Part shown: positions 33,673 to 45,773 of the stretch, one piece after another
Numbering within the stretch: the first letter of the stretch is position 1
Layout: each line of letters opens with the position of its first letter
Assembly (NCBI RefSeq): GCF_036373705.1
Contig: NW_027102741.1
Span: 45,801 to 109,800 of the forward strand
DNA length: 64,000 nucleotides
Source: Amia ocellicauda
Taxonomy: Eukaryota > Chordata > Actinopteri > Amiiformes > Amiidae
Reading direction: 5' to 3'
Position numbers and translations under genes: made by a program
Notes under the pieces: generated by a model
Databases searched by the model: none
Told to the model about the DNA's origin: nothing
The model's input: only the letters and a program-made list of their open reading frames with translations

Positions 33673-33790
33673 GCTTGCAGCACCAGGTATTTCCAGGAGG
33701 TCTCACATTCATGTACTGACCAGGTCCTGCCCCGTTTAGCTTCCGAGATCTGACGAGATCGGGCACGTTCAGGATGGTGTGGCCGCAAGC
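33673..33790 (-). rRNA. 5S rRNA copy 35 (B)
   Basis: Class B, T4. Confidence 0.82.
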
Positions 33791-34011
33791 CGAGATGCCT
33801 GGCTGCATGATGTCTCTTAAAGGTTGGCGGGTATTGACAGAACTTCAAGCAAAAAAAAAAAAAATAAAAAAAATAAAAATGGATGGAAAAATATCAGTGC
33901 AGCAAAGGGTGTTGACAGTAGCTGGGTACGTGTACAATACTTCAATTATATCTCCTCCAGACAGATAGAGAGTATTAAGAGATACGATAAAGTTACCCAG
34001 GAGACGTAAAA

Positions 34012-34129
34012 GCTTGCAGCACCAGGTATTTCCAGGAGGTCTCACATTCATGTACTGACCAGGTCCTGCCCCGTTTAGCTTCCGAGATCTGACGAGATCG
34101 GGCACGTTCAGGATGGTGTGCCCGCAAGC
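34012..34129 (-). rRNA. 5S rRNA copy 36 (B)
   Basis: Class B, T4; third consecutive B copy. Confidence 0.82.
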
Positions 34130-34340
34130 CGAGATGCCTGGCTGCATGATGTCTCTTAAAGGCTGGCGGGTATTGACGGAACTGCCAGGAAAAAAAAAAA
34201 AGAAAAATAGAGGGAAATATACCAGTGCAGCAAAGGGTGTTGAAAGTAGCCTAGTACGTGTACAATTCTTCAATTATATCTCCTGGAGACAGAAAGAGAG
34301 TATTAAGAGCTACGATGAAGTTACCCAGGAGACGTAAAAG

Positions 34341-34458
34341 GCTTGCAGCACCTGGTATTTCTAGGAGGTCTCCCATCCAAGTACTGACCAGGCCCTGCCC
34401 CGTTTAGCTTCCGATATCTGACGAGATCGGGCGCATTCAGGACGGTGTGGCCGCAAGC
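34341..34458 (-). rRNA. 5S rRNA copy 37 (A)
   Basis: Class A, C+T4; GATATCGG in helix III. Confidence 0.9.
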
Positions 34459-34674
34459 CGAGATGCCTGGCTGCATGATGTCTCTTAAAGGTTGGCGGGT
34501 ATTGACAGAACTTCCAGCAGAAAAAAAAAAAAAAAAGAAAAATGGATGGAAAAATATCAGTGCAGCAAAGGATGTTGACAGTAGCTGGGTACGTGTACAA
34601 TACTTCAATTATATCTCCTCCAGACAGATAGAGAGTATTAAGAGCTACGATAAAGTTACCCAGGAGACGTAAAA

Positions 34675-34792
34675 GCTGGCAGCACCAGGTATTTCCAGGA
34701 GGTCTCACATTCATGTACTGACCAGGTCCTGCCCCGTTTAGCTTCCGAGATCTGACGAGATCGGGCACGTTCAGGATGGTGTGGCCGCAAGC
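34675..34792 (-). rRNA. 5S rRNA copy 38 (B)
   Basis: Class B, T4; ends GCCAGC. Confidence 0.8.
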
Positions 34793-35014
34793 CGAGATGC
34801 CTGGCTGCATGATGTCTCTTAAAGGTTGGCGGGTATTGACAGAACTTCAAGCAAAAAAAAAAAAAAAAAAAAAAATAAAAATGGATGGAAAAATATCAGT
34901 GCAGCAAAGGGTGTTGACAGTAGCTGGGTACGTGTACAATACTTAAATTATATCTCCTCTGGACAGATAGAGAGTATTAAGAGCTACGATGAAGTTACCC
35001 AGGAGACGTAAAAG

Positions 35015-35132
35015 GCTTGCAGCACCTGGTATTTCTAGGAGGTCTCCCATCCAAGTACTGACCAGGCCCTGCCCCGTTTAGCTTCCGAGATCTGACGAGA
35101 TCGGGCGCATTCAGGACGGTGTGGCCGCAAGC
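35015..35132 (-). rRNA. 5S rRNA copy 39 (A)
   Basis: Class A, C+T4. Confidence 0.93.
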
Positions 35133-35350
35133 CCAGAGGCCTGGCTGCATTATGTCTCTTAAAGGTTGGCGGGTATTGACGGAACTTCCAGCAGAAAAAA
35201 AAAAAAAAAAAGAAAAATGGATGGAAAAATATCAGTGCAGCAAAGGGTGTTGACAGTAGCTGGGTACGTGTACAATACTTCAATTATATCTCCATCCAGA
35301 CAGATAGAGAGTATTAAGAGCTACGATAAAGTTACCCAGGAGACGTAAAA

Positions 35351-35468
35351 GCTTGCAGCACCAGGTATTTCCAGGAGGTCTCACATTCATGTACCGACCA
35401 GGTCCTGCCCCGTTTAGCTTCCAAGATCTGACGAGATCGGGCGAGTTCAGGATGGTGTGGCCGCAAGC
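35351..35468 (-). rRNA. 5S rRNA copy 40 (B)
   Basis: Class B, T4; GATCTTGG in helix III. Confidence 0.8.
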
Positions 35469-35525
35469 CGAGACGCCTGGCTGCATGATGTCTCTTAAAG
35501 GTTGGCGGGTATTGACAGAACTTCA

Positions 35526-35560
<35 letters not shown>

Positions 35561-35690
35561 ATGGAAAAATATCAGTGCAGCAAAGGGTGTTGACAGTAGC
35601 TGGGTACGTGTACAATACTTAAATTATATCTCCTCCGGACAGATAGAGAGTATTAAGAGCTACGATGAAGTTCCCCAGGAGACGTAAAAA

Positions 35691-35808
35691 GCTGGCAGCA
35701 CCTGGTATTTCCAGGAGGTCTCACATTTAAGTACTGACCAGGTCCTGCCCCGTTTAGCTTCCGAGATCTGACAAGATCGGGCGCGTTCAGGACGGTGTGG
35801 CCGCAAGC
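35691..35808 (-). rRNA. 5S rRNA copy 41 (D)
   Basis: Class D, T5; ends GCCAGC. Confidence 0.8.
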
Positions 35809-36019
35809 CGAGATGTCTGGCTGCATGATGTCTCTTAAAGGCTGGCGGGTATTGACGGAACTGCCAGCAAAAAAAAAAAAGAAAAATAGAGGGAAATATA
35901 CCAGTGCAGCAAAGGGTGTTGAAAGTAGCCGGGTACGTGTACAATTCTTCAATTATATCTCCTGGAGACAGAAAGAGAGTATTAAGAGCTACGATGAAGT
36001 TACCCAGGAGACGTAAAAA

Positions 36020-36137
36020 GCTTGCAGCACCTGGTATTTCTAGGAGGTCTCCCATCCAAGTACTGACCAGGCCCTGCACCGTTTAGCTTCCGAGATCTGA
36101 CGAGATCGGGCGCATTCAGGACGGTGTGTCCACAAGC
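36020..36137 (-). rRNA. 5S rRNA copy 42 (A)
   Basis: Class A, T5; 5' end GCTTGTGGA. Confidence 0.9.
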
Positions 36138-36363
36138 CGAAAGCCCTGGCTGCATGATGTCTCTTAAAGGTTGGCGGGTATTGACGGAACTTCCAGCAAA
36201 AAAATAAAAGAAAAAAAGAAAAAAGAAAAATGGATGGAAAAATATCAGTGCAGCAAATGGTGTTGACAGTAGCTGGGTACGTGTACAATACTTCAATTAT
36301 ATCTCCTCCAGACAGATAGAGAGTATTAAGAGTTACGATGAAGTTACCCAGGAGACGTAAAAA

Positions 36364-36481
36364 GCTTGCAGCACCTGGTATTTCTAGGAGGTCTCCCATC
36401 CAAGTACTGACCAGGCCCTGCACCGTTTAGCTTCCGAGATCTGACGAGATCGGGCGCGTTCAGGACGGTGTGGCCGCAAGC
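36364..36481 (-). rRNA. 5S rRNA copy 43 (A)
   Basis: Class A, T5. Confidence 0.93.
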
Positions 36482-36537
36482 CGAAAGCCCTGGCTGCATG
36501 ATGTCTCTTAAAGGCTGGCGGGTATTGACGGAACTGC

Positions 36538-36573
<36 letters not shown>

Positions 36574-36709
36574 AAAATGGATGGAAAAATATCAGTGCAG
36601 CAAAGGATGTTGACAGTAGCTGGGTACGTGTACAATACTTCAATTATATCTCCTCCAGACAAATAGAGAGTATTAAGAGCTACGATAAAGTTACCCAGGA
36701 GACGTAAAA

Positions 36710-36827
36710 GCTTGCAGCACCAGGTATTTCCAGGAGGTCTCACATTCATGTACCGACCAGGTCCTGCCCCGTTTAGCTTCCGAGATCTGACGAGATCGGG
36801 CGAGTTCAGGATGGTGTGGCCGCAAGC
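36710..36827 (-). rRNA. 5S rRNA copy 44 (B)
   Basis: Class B, T4. Confidence 0.82.
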
Positions 36828-37038
36828 CGAGACGCCTGGCTGCATGATGTCTCTTAAAGGCTGGCGGGTATTGACGGAACTGCCAGGAAAAAAAAAAAAG
36901 AAAAATAGAGGGAAATATACCAGTGCAGCAAAGGGTGTTGAAAGTAGCCTAGTACGTGTACAATTCTTCAATTATATCTCCTGGAGACAGAAAGAGAGTA
37001 TTAAGAGCTACGATGAAGTTACCCAGGAGACGTAAAAG

Positions 37039-37156
37039 GCTTGCAGCACCTGGTATTTCTAGGAGGTCTCCCATCCAAGTACTGACCAGGCCCTGCCCCG
37101 TTTAGCTTCCGAGATCTGACGAGATCGGGCGCATTCAGGACGGTGTGGCCGCAAGC
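37039..37156 (-). rRNA. 5S rRNA copy 45 (A)
   Basis: Class A, C+T4. Confidence 0.93.
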
Positions 37157-37373
37157 CGAGAGGCCTGGCTGCATTATGTCTCTTAAAGGTTGGCGGGTAT
37201 TGACGGAACTTCCAGCAGAAAAAAAAAAAAAAAAGAAAAATGGATGGAAAAATATCAGTGCAGCAAAGGATGTTGACAGTAGCTGGGTACGTGTACAATA
37301 CTTCAATTATATCTCCTCCAGACAGATAGAGAGTATTAAGAGCTACGATAAAGTTACCCAGGAGACGTAAAAA

Positions 37374-37491
37374 GCTTGCAGCACCTGGTATTTCTAGGAG
37401 GTCTCCCATCCAAGTACTGACCAGGCCCTGCACCGTTTAGCTTCCGAGATCTGACGAGATCGGGCGCATTCAGGACGGTGTGTCCACAAGC
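37374..37491 (-). rRNA. 5S rRNA copy 46 (A)
   Basis: Class A, T5; duplicate of copy 42. Confidence 0.9.
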
Positions 37492-37717
37492 CGAAAGCCC
37501 TGGCTGCATGATGTCTCTTAAAGATTGGCGGGTATTGACGGAACTTCCAGCAAAAAAATAAAAGAAAAAAAGAAAAAAGAAAAATGGATGGAAAAATATC
37601 AGTGCAGCAAATGGTGTTGACAGTAGCTGGGTACGTGTACAACACTTCAATTATATCTCCTCCAGACAGATAGAGAGTATTAAGAGTTACGATGAAGTTA
37701 CCCAGGAGACGTAAAAA

Positions 37718-37835
37718 GCTTGCAGCACCTGGTATTTCTAGGAGGTCTCCCATCCAAGTACTGACCAGGCCCTGCACCGTTTAGCTTCCGAGATCTGACG
37801 AGATCGGGCGCGTTCAGGACGGTGTGGCCGCAAGC
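37718..37835 (-). rRNA. 5S rRNA copy 47 (A)
   Basis: Class A, T5; duplicate of copy 43. Confidence 0.93.
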
Positions 37836-37891
37836 CGAAAGCCCTGGCTGCATGATGTCTCTTAAAGGCTGGCGGGTATTGACGGAACTGC

Positions 37892-37929
<38 letters not shown>

Positions 37930-38065
37930 AAAATGGATGGAAAAATATCAGTGCAGCAAAGGATGTTGACAGTAGCTGGGTACGTGTACAATACTTCAAT
38001 TATATCTCCTCCAGACAAATAGAGAGTATTAAGAGCTACGATAAAGTTACCCAGGAGACGTAAAA

Positions 38066-38183
38066 GCTTGCAGCACCAGGTATTTCCAGGAGGTCTCACA
38101 TTCATGTACCGACCAGGTCCTGCCCCGTTTAGCTTCCGAGATCTGACGAGATCGGGCGAGTTAAGGATGGTGTGGTCGCAAGC
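38066..38183 (-). rRNA. 5S rRNA copy 48 (B)
   Basis: Class B, T4; near duplicate of copy 44. Confidence 0.8.
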
Positions 38184-38394
38184 CGAGACGCCTGGCTGCA
38201 TGATGTCTCTTAAAGGCTGGCGGGTATTGACGGAACTGCCAGGAAAAAAAAAAAAGAAAAATAGAGGGAAATATACCAGTGCAGCAATGGGTGTTGAAAG
38301 TAGCCTAGTACGTGTACAATTCTTCAATTATATCTCCTGGAGACAGAAAGAGAGTATTAAGAGCTACGATGAAGTTACCCAGGAGACGTAAAAG

Positions 38395-38512
38395 GCTTGC
38401 AGCACCTGGTATTTCTAGGAGGTCTCCCATCCAAGTACTGACCAGGCCCTGCCCCGTTTAGCTTCCGAGATCTGACGAGATCGGGCGCATTCAGGACGGT
38501 GTGGCCGCAAGC
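38395..38512 (-). rRNA. 5S rRNA copy 49 (A)
   Basis: Class A, C+T4; duplicate of copy 45. Confidence 0.93.
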
Positions 38513-38729
38513 CGAGAGGCCTGGCTGCATTATGTCTCTTAAAGGTTGGCGGGTATTGACGGAACTTCCAGCAGAAAAAAAAAAAAAAAAGAAAAATGGA
38601 TGGAAAAATATCAGTGCAGCAAAGGATGTTGACAGTAGCTGGGTACGTGTACAATACTTCAATTATATCTCCTCCAGACAGATAGAGAGTATTAAGAGCT
38701 ACGATAAAGTTACCCAGGAGACGTAAAAG

Positions 38730-38847
38730 GCTTGCAGCACCTGGTATTTCCAGGAGGTCTCACATTCATGTACTGACCAGGTCCTGCCCCGTTTAGCTTC
38801 CGAGATCTGACGAGATCGGGCACGTTCAGGATGGTGTGGCCGCAAGC
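38730..38847 (-). rRNA. 5S rRNA copy 50 (B)
   Basis: C box of class B but helix V and 3' end of class A, C+T4: a mosaic. Confidence 0.82.
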
Positions 38848-39065
38848 CAAGATGCCTGGCTGCATGATGTCTCTTAAAGGTTGGCGGGTATTGACGGAAC
38901 TTCCAGCAGAAAAAAAAAAAAAAAAAGAAAAATGGATGGAAAAATATCAGTGCAGCAAAGGGTGTTGACAGTAGCTGGGTACGTGTACAATACTTCAATT
39001 ATATCTCCATCCAGACAGATAGAGAGTATTAAGAGCTACGATAAAGTTACCCAGGAGACGTAAAA

Positions 39066-39183
39066 GCTTGCAGCACCAGGTATTTCCAGGAGGTCTCACA
39101 TTCATGTACCGACCAGGTCCTGCCCCGTTTAGCTTCCAAGATCTGACGAGATCGGGCGAGTTCAGGATGGTGTGGCCGCAAGC
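39066..39183 (-). rRNA. 5S rRNA copy 51 (B)
   Basis: Class B, T4; duplicate of copy 40. Confidence 0.8.
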
Positions 39184-39240
39184 CGAGACGCCTGGCTGCA
39201 TGATGTCTCTTAAAGGTTGGCGGGTATTGACAGAACTTCA

Positions 39241-39275
<35 letters not shown>

Positions 39276-39405
39276 ATGGAAAAATATCAGTGCAGCAAAG
39301 GGTGTTGACAGTAGCTGGGTACGTGTACAATACTTAAATTATATCTCCTCCGGACAGATAGAGAGTATTAAGAGCTATGATGAAGTTACCCAGGAGACGT
39401 AAAAA

Positions 39406-39523
39406 GCTTGCAGCACCTGGTATTTCTAGGAGGTCTCCCATCCAAGTACTGACCAGGCCCTGCCCCGTTTAGCTTCCGAGATCTGACGAGATCGGGCGCG
39501 TTCAGGATGGTGTGGCCGCAAGC
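39406..39523 (-). rRNA. 5S rRNA copy 52 (A)
   Basis: Class A, T5. Confidence 0.93.
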
Positions 39524-39734
39524 CAAGATGCCTGGCTGCATGATGTCTCTTAAAGGCTGGCGGGTATTGCCGGAACTGCCAGCAAAAAAAAAAAAGAAAA
39601 ATAGAGGGAAAAATACCAGTGCAGCAAAGGGTGTTGAAAGTAGCCGGGTACGTGTACAATTCTTCAATTATATCTCCTGGAGACAGAAAGAGAGTATTAA
39701 GAGCTACGATGAAGTTACCCAGGAGACGTAAAAA

Positions 39735-39852
39735 GCTTGCAGCACCTGGTATTTCTAGGAGGTCTCCCATCCAAGTACTGACCAGGCCCTGCACCGTTTA
39801 GCTTCCGAGATCTGACGAGATCGGGCGCATTCAGGACGGTGTGTCCACAAGC
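39735..39852 (-). rRNA. 5S rRNA copy 53 (A)
   Basis: Class A, T5; first unit of the 12-unit duplication; like copy 42. Confidence 0.9.
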
Positions 39853-40077
39853 CGAAAGCCCTGGCTGCATGATGTCTCTTAAAGGTTGGCGGGTATTGAC
39901 GGAACTTCCAGCAAAAAAATAAAAGAAAAAAAGAAAAAAGAAAAATGGATGGAAAAATATCAGTGCAGCAAAGGGTGTTGACAGTAGCCGGGTACGTGTA
40001 CAATACTTCAATTATATCTCCTCCAGACAGAGAGAGAGTATTAAGAGCTACGATAAAGTTACCCAGGAGACGTAAAA

Positions 40078-40195
40078 GCTTGCAGCACTAGGTATTTCCA
40101 GGAGGTCTCACTATCATGTACTGACCAGGTCCTGCCCCGTTTAGCTTCCGAGATCTGACGAGATCGGGCGCGTTCAGGATGGTGTGGCCGCAAGC
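40078..40195 (-). rRNA. 5S rRNA copy 54 (E)
   Basis: Class E, T4; helix V reads ACCTAGTGC. Confidence 0.8.
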
Positions 40196-40408
40196 CAAGA
40201 TGCCTGGCTGCATGATGTCTCTTAAAGGCTGGCGGGTATTGACAGAACTGCCAGCAAAAAAAAAAAAAAGAAAAATAGAGGGAAATATACCAGTGCAGCA
40301 AAGGGTGTTGAAAGTAGCCGGGTACGTGTACAATTCTTCAATTATATCTCCTGGAGACAGAAAGAGAGTATTAAGAGCTACGATGAAGTTACCCAGGAGA
40401 CGTAAAAA

Positions 40409-40526
40409 GCTTGCAGCACCTGGTATTTCTAGGAGGTCTCCCATCCAAGTACTGACCAGGCCCTGCCCCGTTTAGCTTCCGAGATCTGACGAGATCGGGC
40501 GCATTCAGGACGGTGTGGCCGCAAGC
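40409..40526 (-). rRNA. 5S rRNA copy 55 (A)
   Basis: Class A, T5. Confidence 0.93.
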
Positions 40527-40744
40527 CAAGAGGCCTGGCTACATGATGTCTCTTAAAGGTTGGCGGGTATTGACGGAACTTCCAGCAAAAAAAAAAAAAA
40601 AAAAAGAAAAATGGATGGAAAAATATCAGTGCAGCAAATGGTGTTGACAGTAGCTGGGTACGTGTACAATACTTCAATTATATCTCCTCCAGACAGATAG
40701 AGAGTATTAAGAGTTACGATGAAGTTACCCAGGAGACGTAAAAA

Positions 40745-40862
40745 GCTTGCAGCACCTGGTATTTCTAGGAGGTCTCCCATCCAAGTACTGACCAGGCCCT
40801 GCCCCGTTTAGCTTCCGAGATCTGACGAGATCGGGCGCATTCAGGACGGTGTGGCCACAAGC
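40745..40862 (-). rRNA. 5S rRNA copy 56 (A)
   Basis: Class A, T5; 5' end GCTTGTGGC, a wobble pair in helix I. Confidence 0.93.
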
Positions 40863-41084
40863 CGAAAGGCCTGGCTGCATGATGTCTCTTAAAGGTTGGC
40901 GGGTATTGACGGAACTTCCAGCAAAAAAAAAAAAAAAAAAAAATAGAAAAATGGAGGGAAAAATATCAGTGCAGGAAAGGGTGTTGAAAGTAGCCGGGTA
41001 CGTGTACAATTCTTCAATTATATCTCCTGCAGACTGAAAGAGAGTATTAAGAGCTACGATAAAGTTACCCAGGAGACGTAAAAA

Positions 41085-41202
41085 GCTTGCAGCACCTGGT
41101 ATTTCTAGGAGGTCTCCCATCCAAGTACTGACCAGGACCTGACCCGTTTAGCTTCCGAGATCTGACGAGATCGGGCGCATTCAGGACGGTGTGGCCACAA
41201 GC
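41085..41202 (-). rRNA. 5S rRNA copy 57 (A)
   Basis: Class A, T5; A box GGGTCAGG. Confidence 0.9.
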
Positions 41203-41413
41203 CGAAAGGCCTGGCTGCATGATGTCTCTTAAAGGTTGGCGGGTATTGACGGAACTTCCAGCAAAAAAAAAAAAAAAAAATGGATGGAAAAATATCAGTG
41301 CAGCAAAGGGTGTTGACAGTAGCTGGGTACGTGTACAATACTTCAATTAAATCTCCTCCAGACAGATAGAGAGTATTAAGAGCTACGATGAAGTTTTCCA
41401 GGAGACGTAAAAA

Positions 41414-41531
41414 GCTTTCAGCACCTGGTATTTCCAGGAGGTCACCCATCCAATTACTGACCAGACCCTGCCCAGTTTTTCTTCCGAGATCTGACGAGAT
41501 TTTGCATCTTCAGGACGGTGTGGCCTCAAGC
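41414..41531 (-). pseudogene. 5S rRNA pseudogene copy 58
   Basis: T5; A box AGAAAAACTGGG and altered helix III flank. Confidence 0.75.
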
Positions 41532-41747
41532 CAAGAGGCCTGGCTGCATGATGTCTCTTAAAGGCTGGAGGGTATTGATGGAACTTCCAGCAAGAAACAA
41601 AAGAAAAAAGAAAAATGGAGGGAAAAATATCAGTGCAGCAAAGCGTGTTGAAGGTAGCCAGGTACGTGTACAATTCTTCAATTATATCTCCTCCAGACAG
41701 ATAGAGAGTATTAAGAGCTACGATAAAGTTACCCAGGAGACGTAAAA

Positions 41748-41865
41748 GCTTGCAGCACCAGGTATTTCCAGGAGGTCTCACATTCAAGTACTGAACAGGT
41801 CCTGCCCCGTTTAGCTTCCGAGATCTGACGAGATCGGGCGCGTTCAGGACGGTGTGGCCGCAAGC
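41748..41865 (-). rRNA. 5S rRNA copy 59 (B')
   Basis: Class B', T4; CTGTTCAGT between the boxes. Confidence 0.8.
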
Positions 41866-42076
41866 CGAGATGCCTGGCAGCATGATGTCTCTTAAAGGCT
41901 GGCGGGTATTGACGGAACTGCCGGAAAAAAAAAAAAAGAAAAATAGAGGGAAAAATACCAGTGCAGCAAAGGGTGTTGAAAGTAGCCGGGTACGTGTACA
42001 ATTCTTCAATTATATCTTCTCCAGACAGAAAGAGAGTATTAAGAGCTACGATGAAGTTCCCCAGGAGACGTAAAAA

Positions 42077-42194
42077 GCTGGCAGCACCTGGTATTTCTAG
42101 GAGGTCTCCCATCCAAGTACTGACCAGGCCCTGCCGCGTTTAGCTTCCGAGATCTGACGAGATCGGGCGCGTTCAGGACGGTGTGGCCGCAAGC
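42077..42194 (-). rRNA. 5S rRNA copy 60 (A)
   Basis: Class A, T5; ends GCCAGC. Confidence 0.88.
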
Positions 42195-42421
42195 CGAGAG
42201 GCCTGGCTACATGATGTCTCTTAATGGCTGGCGGGTATTGACGGAACTTCCAGCAAAAAAAAAAAAAAAAAAAAAAAGAAAAAGAAAAATGGAGGGAAAA
42301 ATATCAGTGCAGTAATGGGTTTTGAAAGTAGCCGGGTACGTGTACAATACTTCAATTATATCTCCTCCAGACAGATAGAGAGTATTAAGAGCTACGATAA
42401 AGTTACCCAGGAGAAGTAAAA

Positions 42422-42539
42422 GCTTGCAGCACCAGGTATTTCCAGGAGGTCTCACATTCATGTACTGACCAGGTCCTGCCCCGTTTAGCTTCCGAGATCT
42501 GACGAGATCGGGCGCGTTCAGGATGGTGTGGCCGCAAGC
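42422..42539 (-). rRNA. 5S rRNA copy 61 (B)
   Basis: Class B, T4. Confidence 0.82.
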
Positions 42540-42750
42540 CGAGATGCCTGGCTGCATGATGTCTCTTAAAGGCTGGCGGGTATTGACGGAACTGCCAGCA
42601 AAAAAAAAAAAGAAAAATAGAGGGAAATATACCAGTGCAGCACAGGGTGTTGAAAGTAGTCGGGTACATGTACAATTCTTCAATTATATCTCCTGGAGAA
42701 AGAAAGAGAGTATTAAGAGCTACGATGAAGTTACCCAGGAGACGTAAAAA

Positions 42751-42868
42751 GCTTGCAGCACCTGGTATTTCCAGGAGGTCACACATCCAAGTACTGACCA
42801 GGCCCTGCCCCGTTTAGTTTCCGAAATCTGATATGATCGGGCGCGTTCAGGACGGTGTGACTACAAGC
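42751..42868 (-). rRNA. 5S rRNA copy 62 (C)
   Basis: Class C, T5. Confidence 0.82.
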
Positions 42869-43085
42869 CAAGAGGCCTGGCTGCATGATGTCTCTTAAAG
42901 GCTGGCGGATATTGACGGAACTTCCAGCAAAAAAATAAAATAAAAAGAAAAATGGAGGGAAAAATATCAGTGCAGCAAAGGCTGTTGAAAGTAGCCTAGT
43001 ACGTGTACAATTCTTCAATTATATCTCCTCCAGACAGAAAGAGAGTATTAAGAGCTACGATGAAGTTACCCAGGAGACGTAAAAA

Positions 43086-43203
43086 GCTTGCAGCACCTGG
43101 TATTTCTAGGAGGTCTCCCATCCAAGTACTGACCAGGCCCTGCCCCGTTTAGCTTCCGAGATCTGACGAGATCGGGCGCATTCAGGACGGTGTGGCCGCA
43201 AGC
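43086..43203 (-). rRNA. 5S rRNA copy 63 (A)
   Basis: Class A, T5. Confidence 0.93.
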
Positions 43204-43430
43204 CGAGAAGCCTGGCTACATGATGTCTCTTAATGGCTGGCGGGTATTGACGGAACTTCCAGCAAAAAAAAAAAAAAAAAAAAAAAGAAAAAGAAAAATG
43301 GAGGGAAAAATATCAGTCCAGTAATGGGTTTTGAAAGTAGCCGGGTACGTGTACAATACTTCAATTATATCTCCCCCAGACAGATAGAGAGTATTAAGAG
43401 CTACGATAAAGTTACCCAGGAGACGTAAAA

Positions 43431-43548
43431 GCTTGCAGCACCAGGTATTTCCAGGAGGTCTCACATTCATGTACCGACCAGGTCCTGCCCCGTTTAGCTT
43501 CCGAGATCTGACGAGATCGGGCGCGTTCAGGATGGTGTGGCCGCAAGC
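43431..43548 (-). rRNA. 5S rRNA copy 64 (B)
   Basis: Class B, T4. Confidence 0.82.
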
Positions 43549-43759
43549 CGAGATGCCTGGCTGCATGATGTCTCTTAAAGGCTGGCGGGTATTGACGGAA
43601 CTGCCAGCAAAAAAAAAAAAGAAAAATAGAGGGAAATATACCAGTGCAGCACAGGGTGTTGAAAGTAGCCGGGTACGTGTACAATTCTTCAATTATATCT
43701 TCTCCAGACAGAAAGAGAGTATTAAGAGCTACGATGAAGATCCCCAGGAGACGTAAAAA

Positions 43760-43877
43760 GCTGGCAGCACCTGGTATTTCTAGGAGGTCTCCCATCCAAG
43801 TACTGACCAGGCCCTGCACCGTTTAGCTTCCGAGATCTGACGAGATCGGGCGCATTCAGGACGGTGTGTCCACAAGC
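43760..43877 (-). rRNA. 5S rRNA copy 65 (A)
   Basis: Class A, T5; duplication junction: ends GCCAGC but otherwise equals copy 53. Confidence 0.88.
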
Positions 43878-44102
43878 CGAAAGCCCTGGCTGCATGATGT
43901 CTCTTAAAGGTTGGCGGGTATTGACGGAACTTCCAGCAAAAAAATAAAAGAAAAAAAGAAAAAAGAAAAATGGATGGAAAAATATCAGTGCAGCAAAGGG
44001 TGTTGACAGTAGCCGGGTACGTGTACAATACTTCAATTATATCTCCTCCAGACAGAGAGAGAGTATTAAGAGCTACGATAAAGTTACCCAGGAGACGTAA
44101 AA

Positions 44103-44220
44103 GCTTGCAGCACTAGGTATTTCCAGGAGGTCTCACTATCATGTACTGACCAGGTCCTGCCCCGTTTAGCTTCCGAGATCTGACGAGATCGGGCGCGTTC
44201 AGGATGGTGTGGCCGCAAGC
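44103..44220 (-). rRNA. 5S rRNA copy 66 (E)
   Basis: Class E, T4; duplicate of copy 54. Confidence 0.8.
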
Positions 44221-44434
44221 CAAGATGCCTGGCTGCATGATGTCTCTTAAAGGCTGGCGGGTATTGACAGAACTGCCAGCAAAAAAAAAAAAAAAGAAAA
44301 ATAGAGGGAAATATACCAGTGCAGCAAAGGGTGTTGAAAGTAGCCGGGTACGTGTACAATTCTTCAATTATATCTCCTGGAGACAGAAAGAGAGTATTAA
44401 GAGCTACGATGAAGTTACCCAGGAGACGTAAAAA

Positions 44435-44552
44435 GCTTGCAGCACCTGGTATTTCTAGGAGGTCTCCCATCCAAGTACTGACCAGGCCCTGCCCCGTTTA
44501 GCTTCCGAGATCTGACGAGATCGGGCGCATTCAGGACGGTGTGGCCGCAAGC
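44435..44552 (-). rRNA. 5S rRNA copy 67 (A)
   Basis: Class A, T5; duplicate of 55. Confidence 0.93.
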
Positions 44553-44770
44553 CAAGAGGCCTGGCTACATGATGTCTCTTAAAGGTTGGCGGGTATTGAC
44601 GGAACTTCCAGCAAAAAAAAAAAAAAAAAAAGAAAAATGGATGGAAAAATATCAGTGCAGCAAATGGTGTTGACAGTAGCTGGGTACGTGTACAATACTT
44701 CAATTATATCTCCTCCAGACAGATAGAGAGTATTAAGAGTTACGATGAAGTTACCCAGGAGACGTAAAAA

Positions 44771-44888
44771 GCTTGCAGCACCTGGTATTTCTAGGAGGTC
44801 TCCCATCCAAGTACTGACCAGGCCCTGCCCCGTTTAGCTTCCGAGATCTGACGAGATCGGGCGCATTCAGGACGGTGTGGCCACAAGC
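44771..44888 (-). rRNA. 5S rRNA copy 68 (A)
   Basis: Class A, T5; duplicate of 56. Confidence 0.93.
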
Positions 44889-45110
44889 CGAAAGGCCTGG
44901 CTGCATGATGTCTCTTAAAGGTTGGCGGGTATTGACGGAACTTCCAGCAAAAAAAAAAAAAAAAAAAAATAGAAAAATGGAGGGAAAAATATCAGTGCAG
45001 GAAAGGGTGTTGAAAGTAGCCGGGTACGTGTACAATTCTTCAATTATATCTCCTGCAGACTGAAAGAGAGTATTAAGAGCTACGATAAAGTTACCCAGGA
45101 GACGTAAAAA

Positions 45111-45228
45111 GCTTGCAGCACCTGGTATGTCTAGGAGGTCTCCCATCCAAGTACTGACCAGGACCTGACCCGTTTAGCTTCCGAGATCTGACGAGATCGG
45201 GCGCATTCAGGACGGTGTGGCCACAAGC
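45111..45228 (-). rRNA. 5S rRNA copy 69 (A)
   Basis: Class A, T5; differs from 57 at one base (AGACATACC). Confidence 0.88.
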
Positions 45229-45439
45229 CGAAAGGCCTGGCTGCATGATGTCTCTTAAAGGTTGGCGGGTATTGACGGAACTTCCAGCAAAAAAAAAAAA
45301 AAAAAATGGATGGAAAAATATCAGTGCAGCAAAGGGTGTTGACAGTAGCTGGGTACGTGTACAATACTTCAATTAAATCTCCTCCAGACAGATAGAGAGT
45401 ATTAAGAGCTACGATGAAGTTTTCCAGGAGACGTAAAAA

Positions 45440-45557
45440 GCTTTCAGCACCTGGTATTTCCAGGAGGTCACCCATCCAATTACTGACCAGACCCTGCCCA
45501 GTTTTTCTTCCGAGATCTGACGAGATTTTGCATCTTCAGGACGGTGTGGCCTCAAGC
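45440..45557 (-). pseudogene. 5S rRNA pseudogene copy 70
   Basis: T5; duplicate of 58. Confidence 0.75.
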
Positions 45558-45773
45558 CAAGAGGCCTGGCTGCATGATGTCTCTTAAAGGCTGGAGGGTA
45601 TTGATGGAACTTCCAGCAAGAAACAAAAGAAAAAAGAAAAATGGAGGGAAAAATATCAGTGCAGCAAAGCGTGTTGAAGGTAGCCAGGTACGTGTACAAT
45701 TCTTCAATTATATCTCCTCCAGACAGATAGAGAGTATTAAGAGCTACGATAAAGTTACCCAGGAGACGTAAAA

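Larger units (their letters stand above)
36020..38729 (-). repeat. Four-unit duplication, about 1355 bp
   Basis: Copies 42-45 (36020-37373) recur as 46-49 (37374-38729), shifted 1354-1356 bp, with few differences. Confidence 0.85.
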
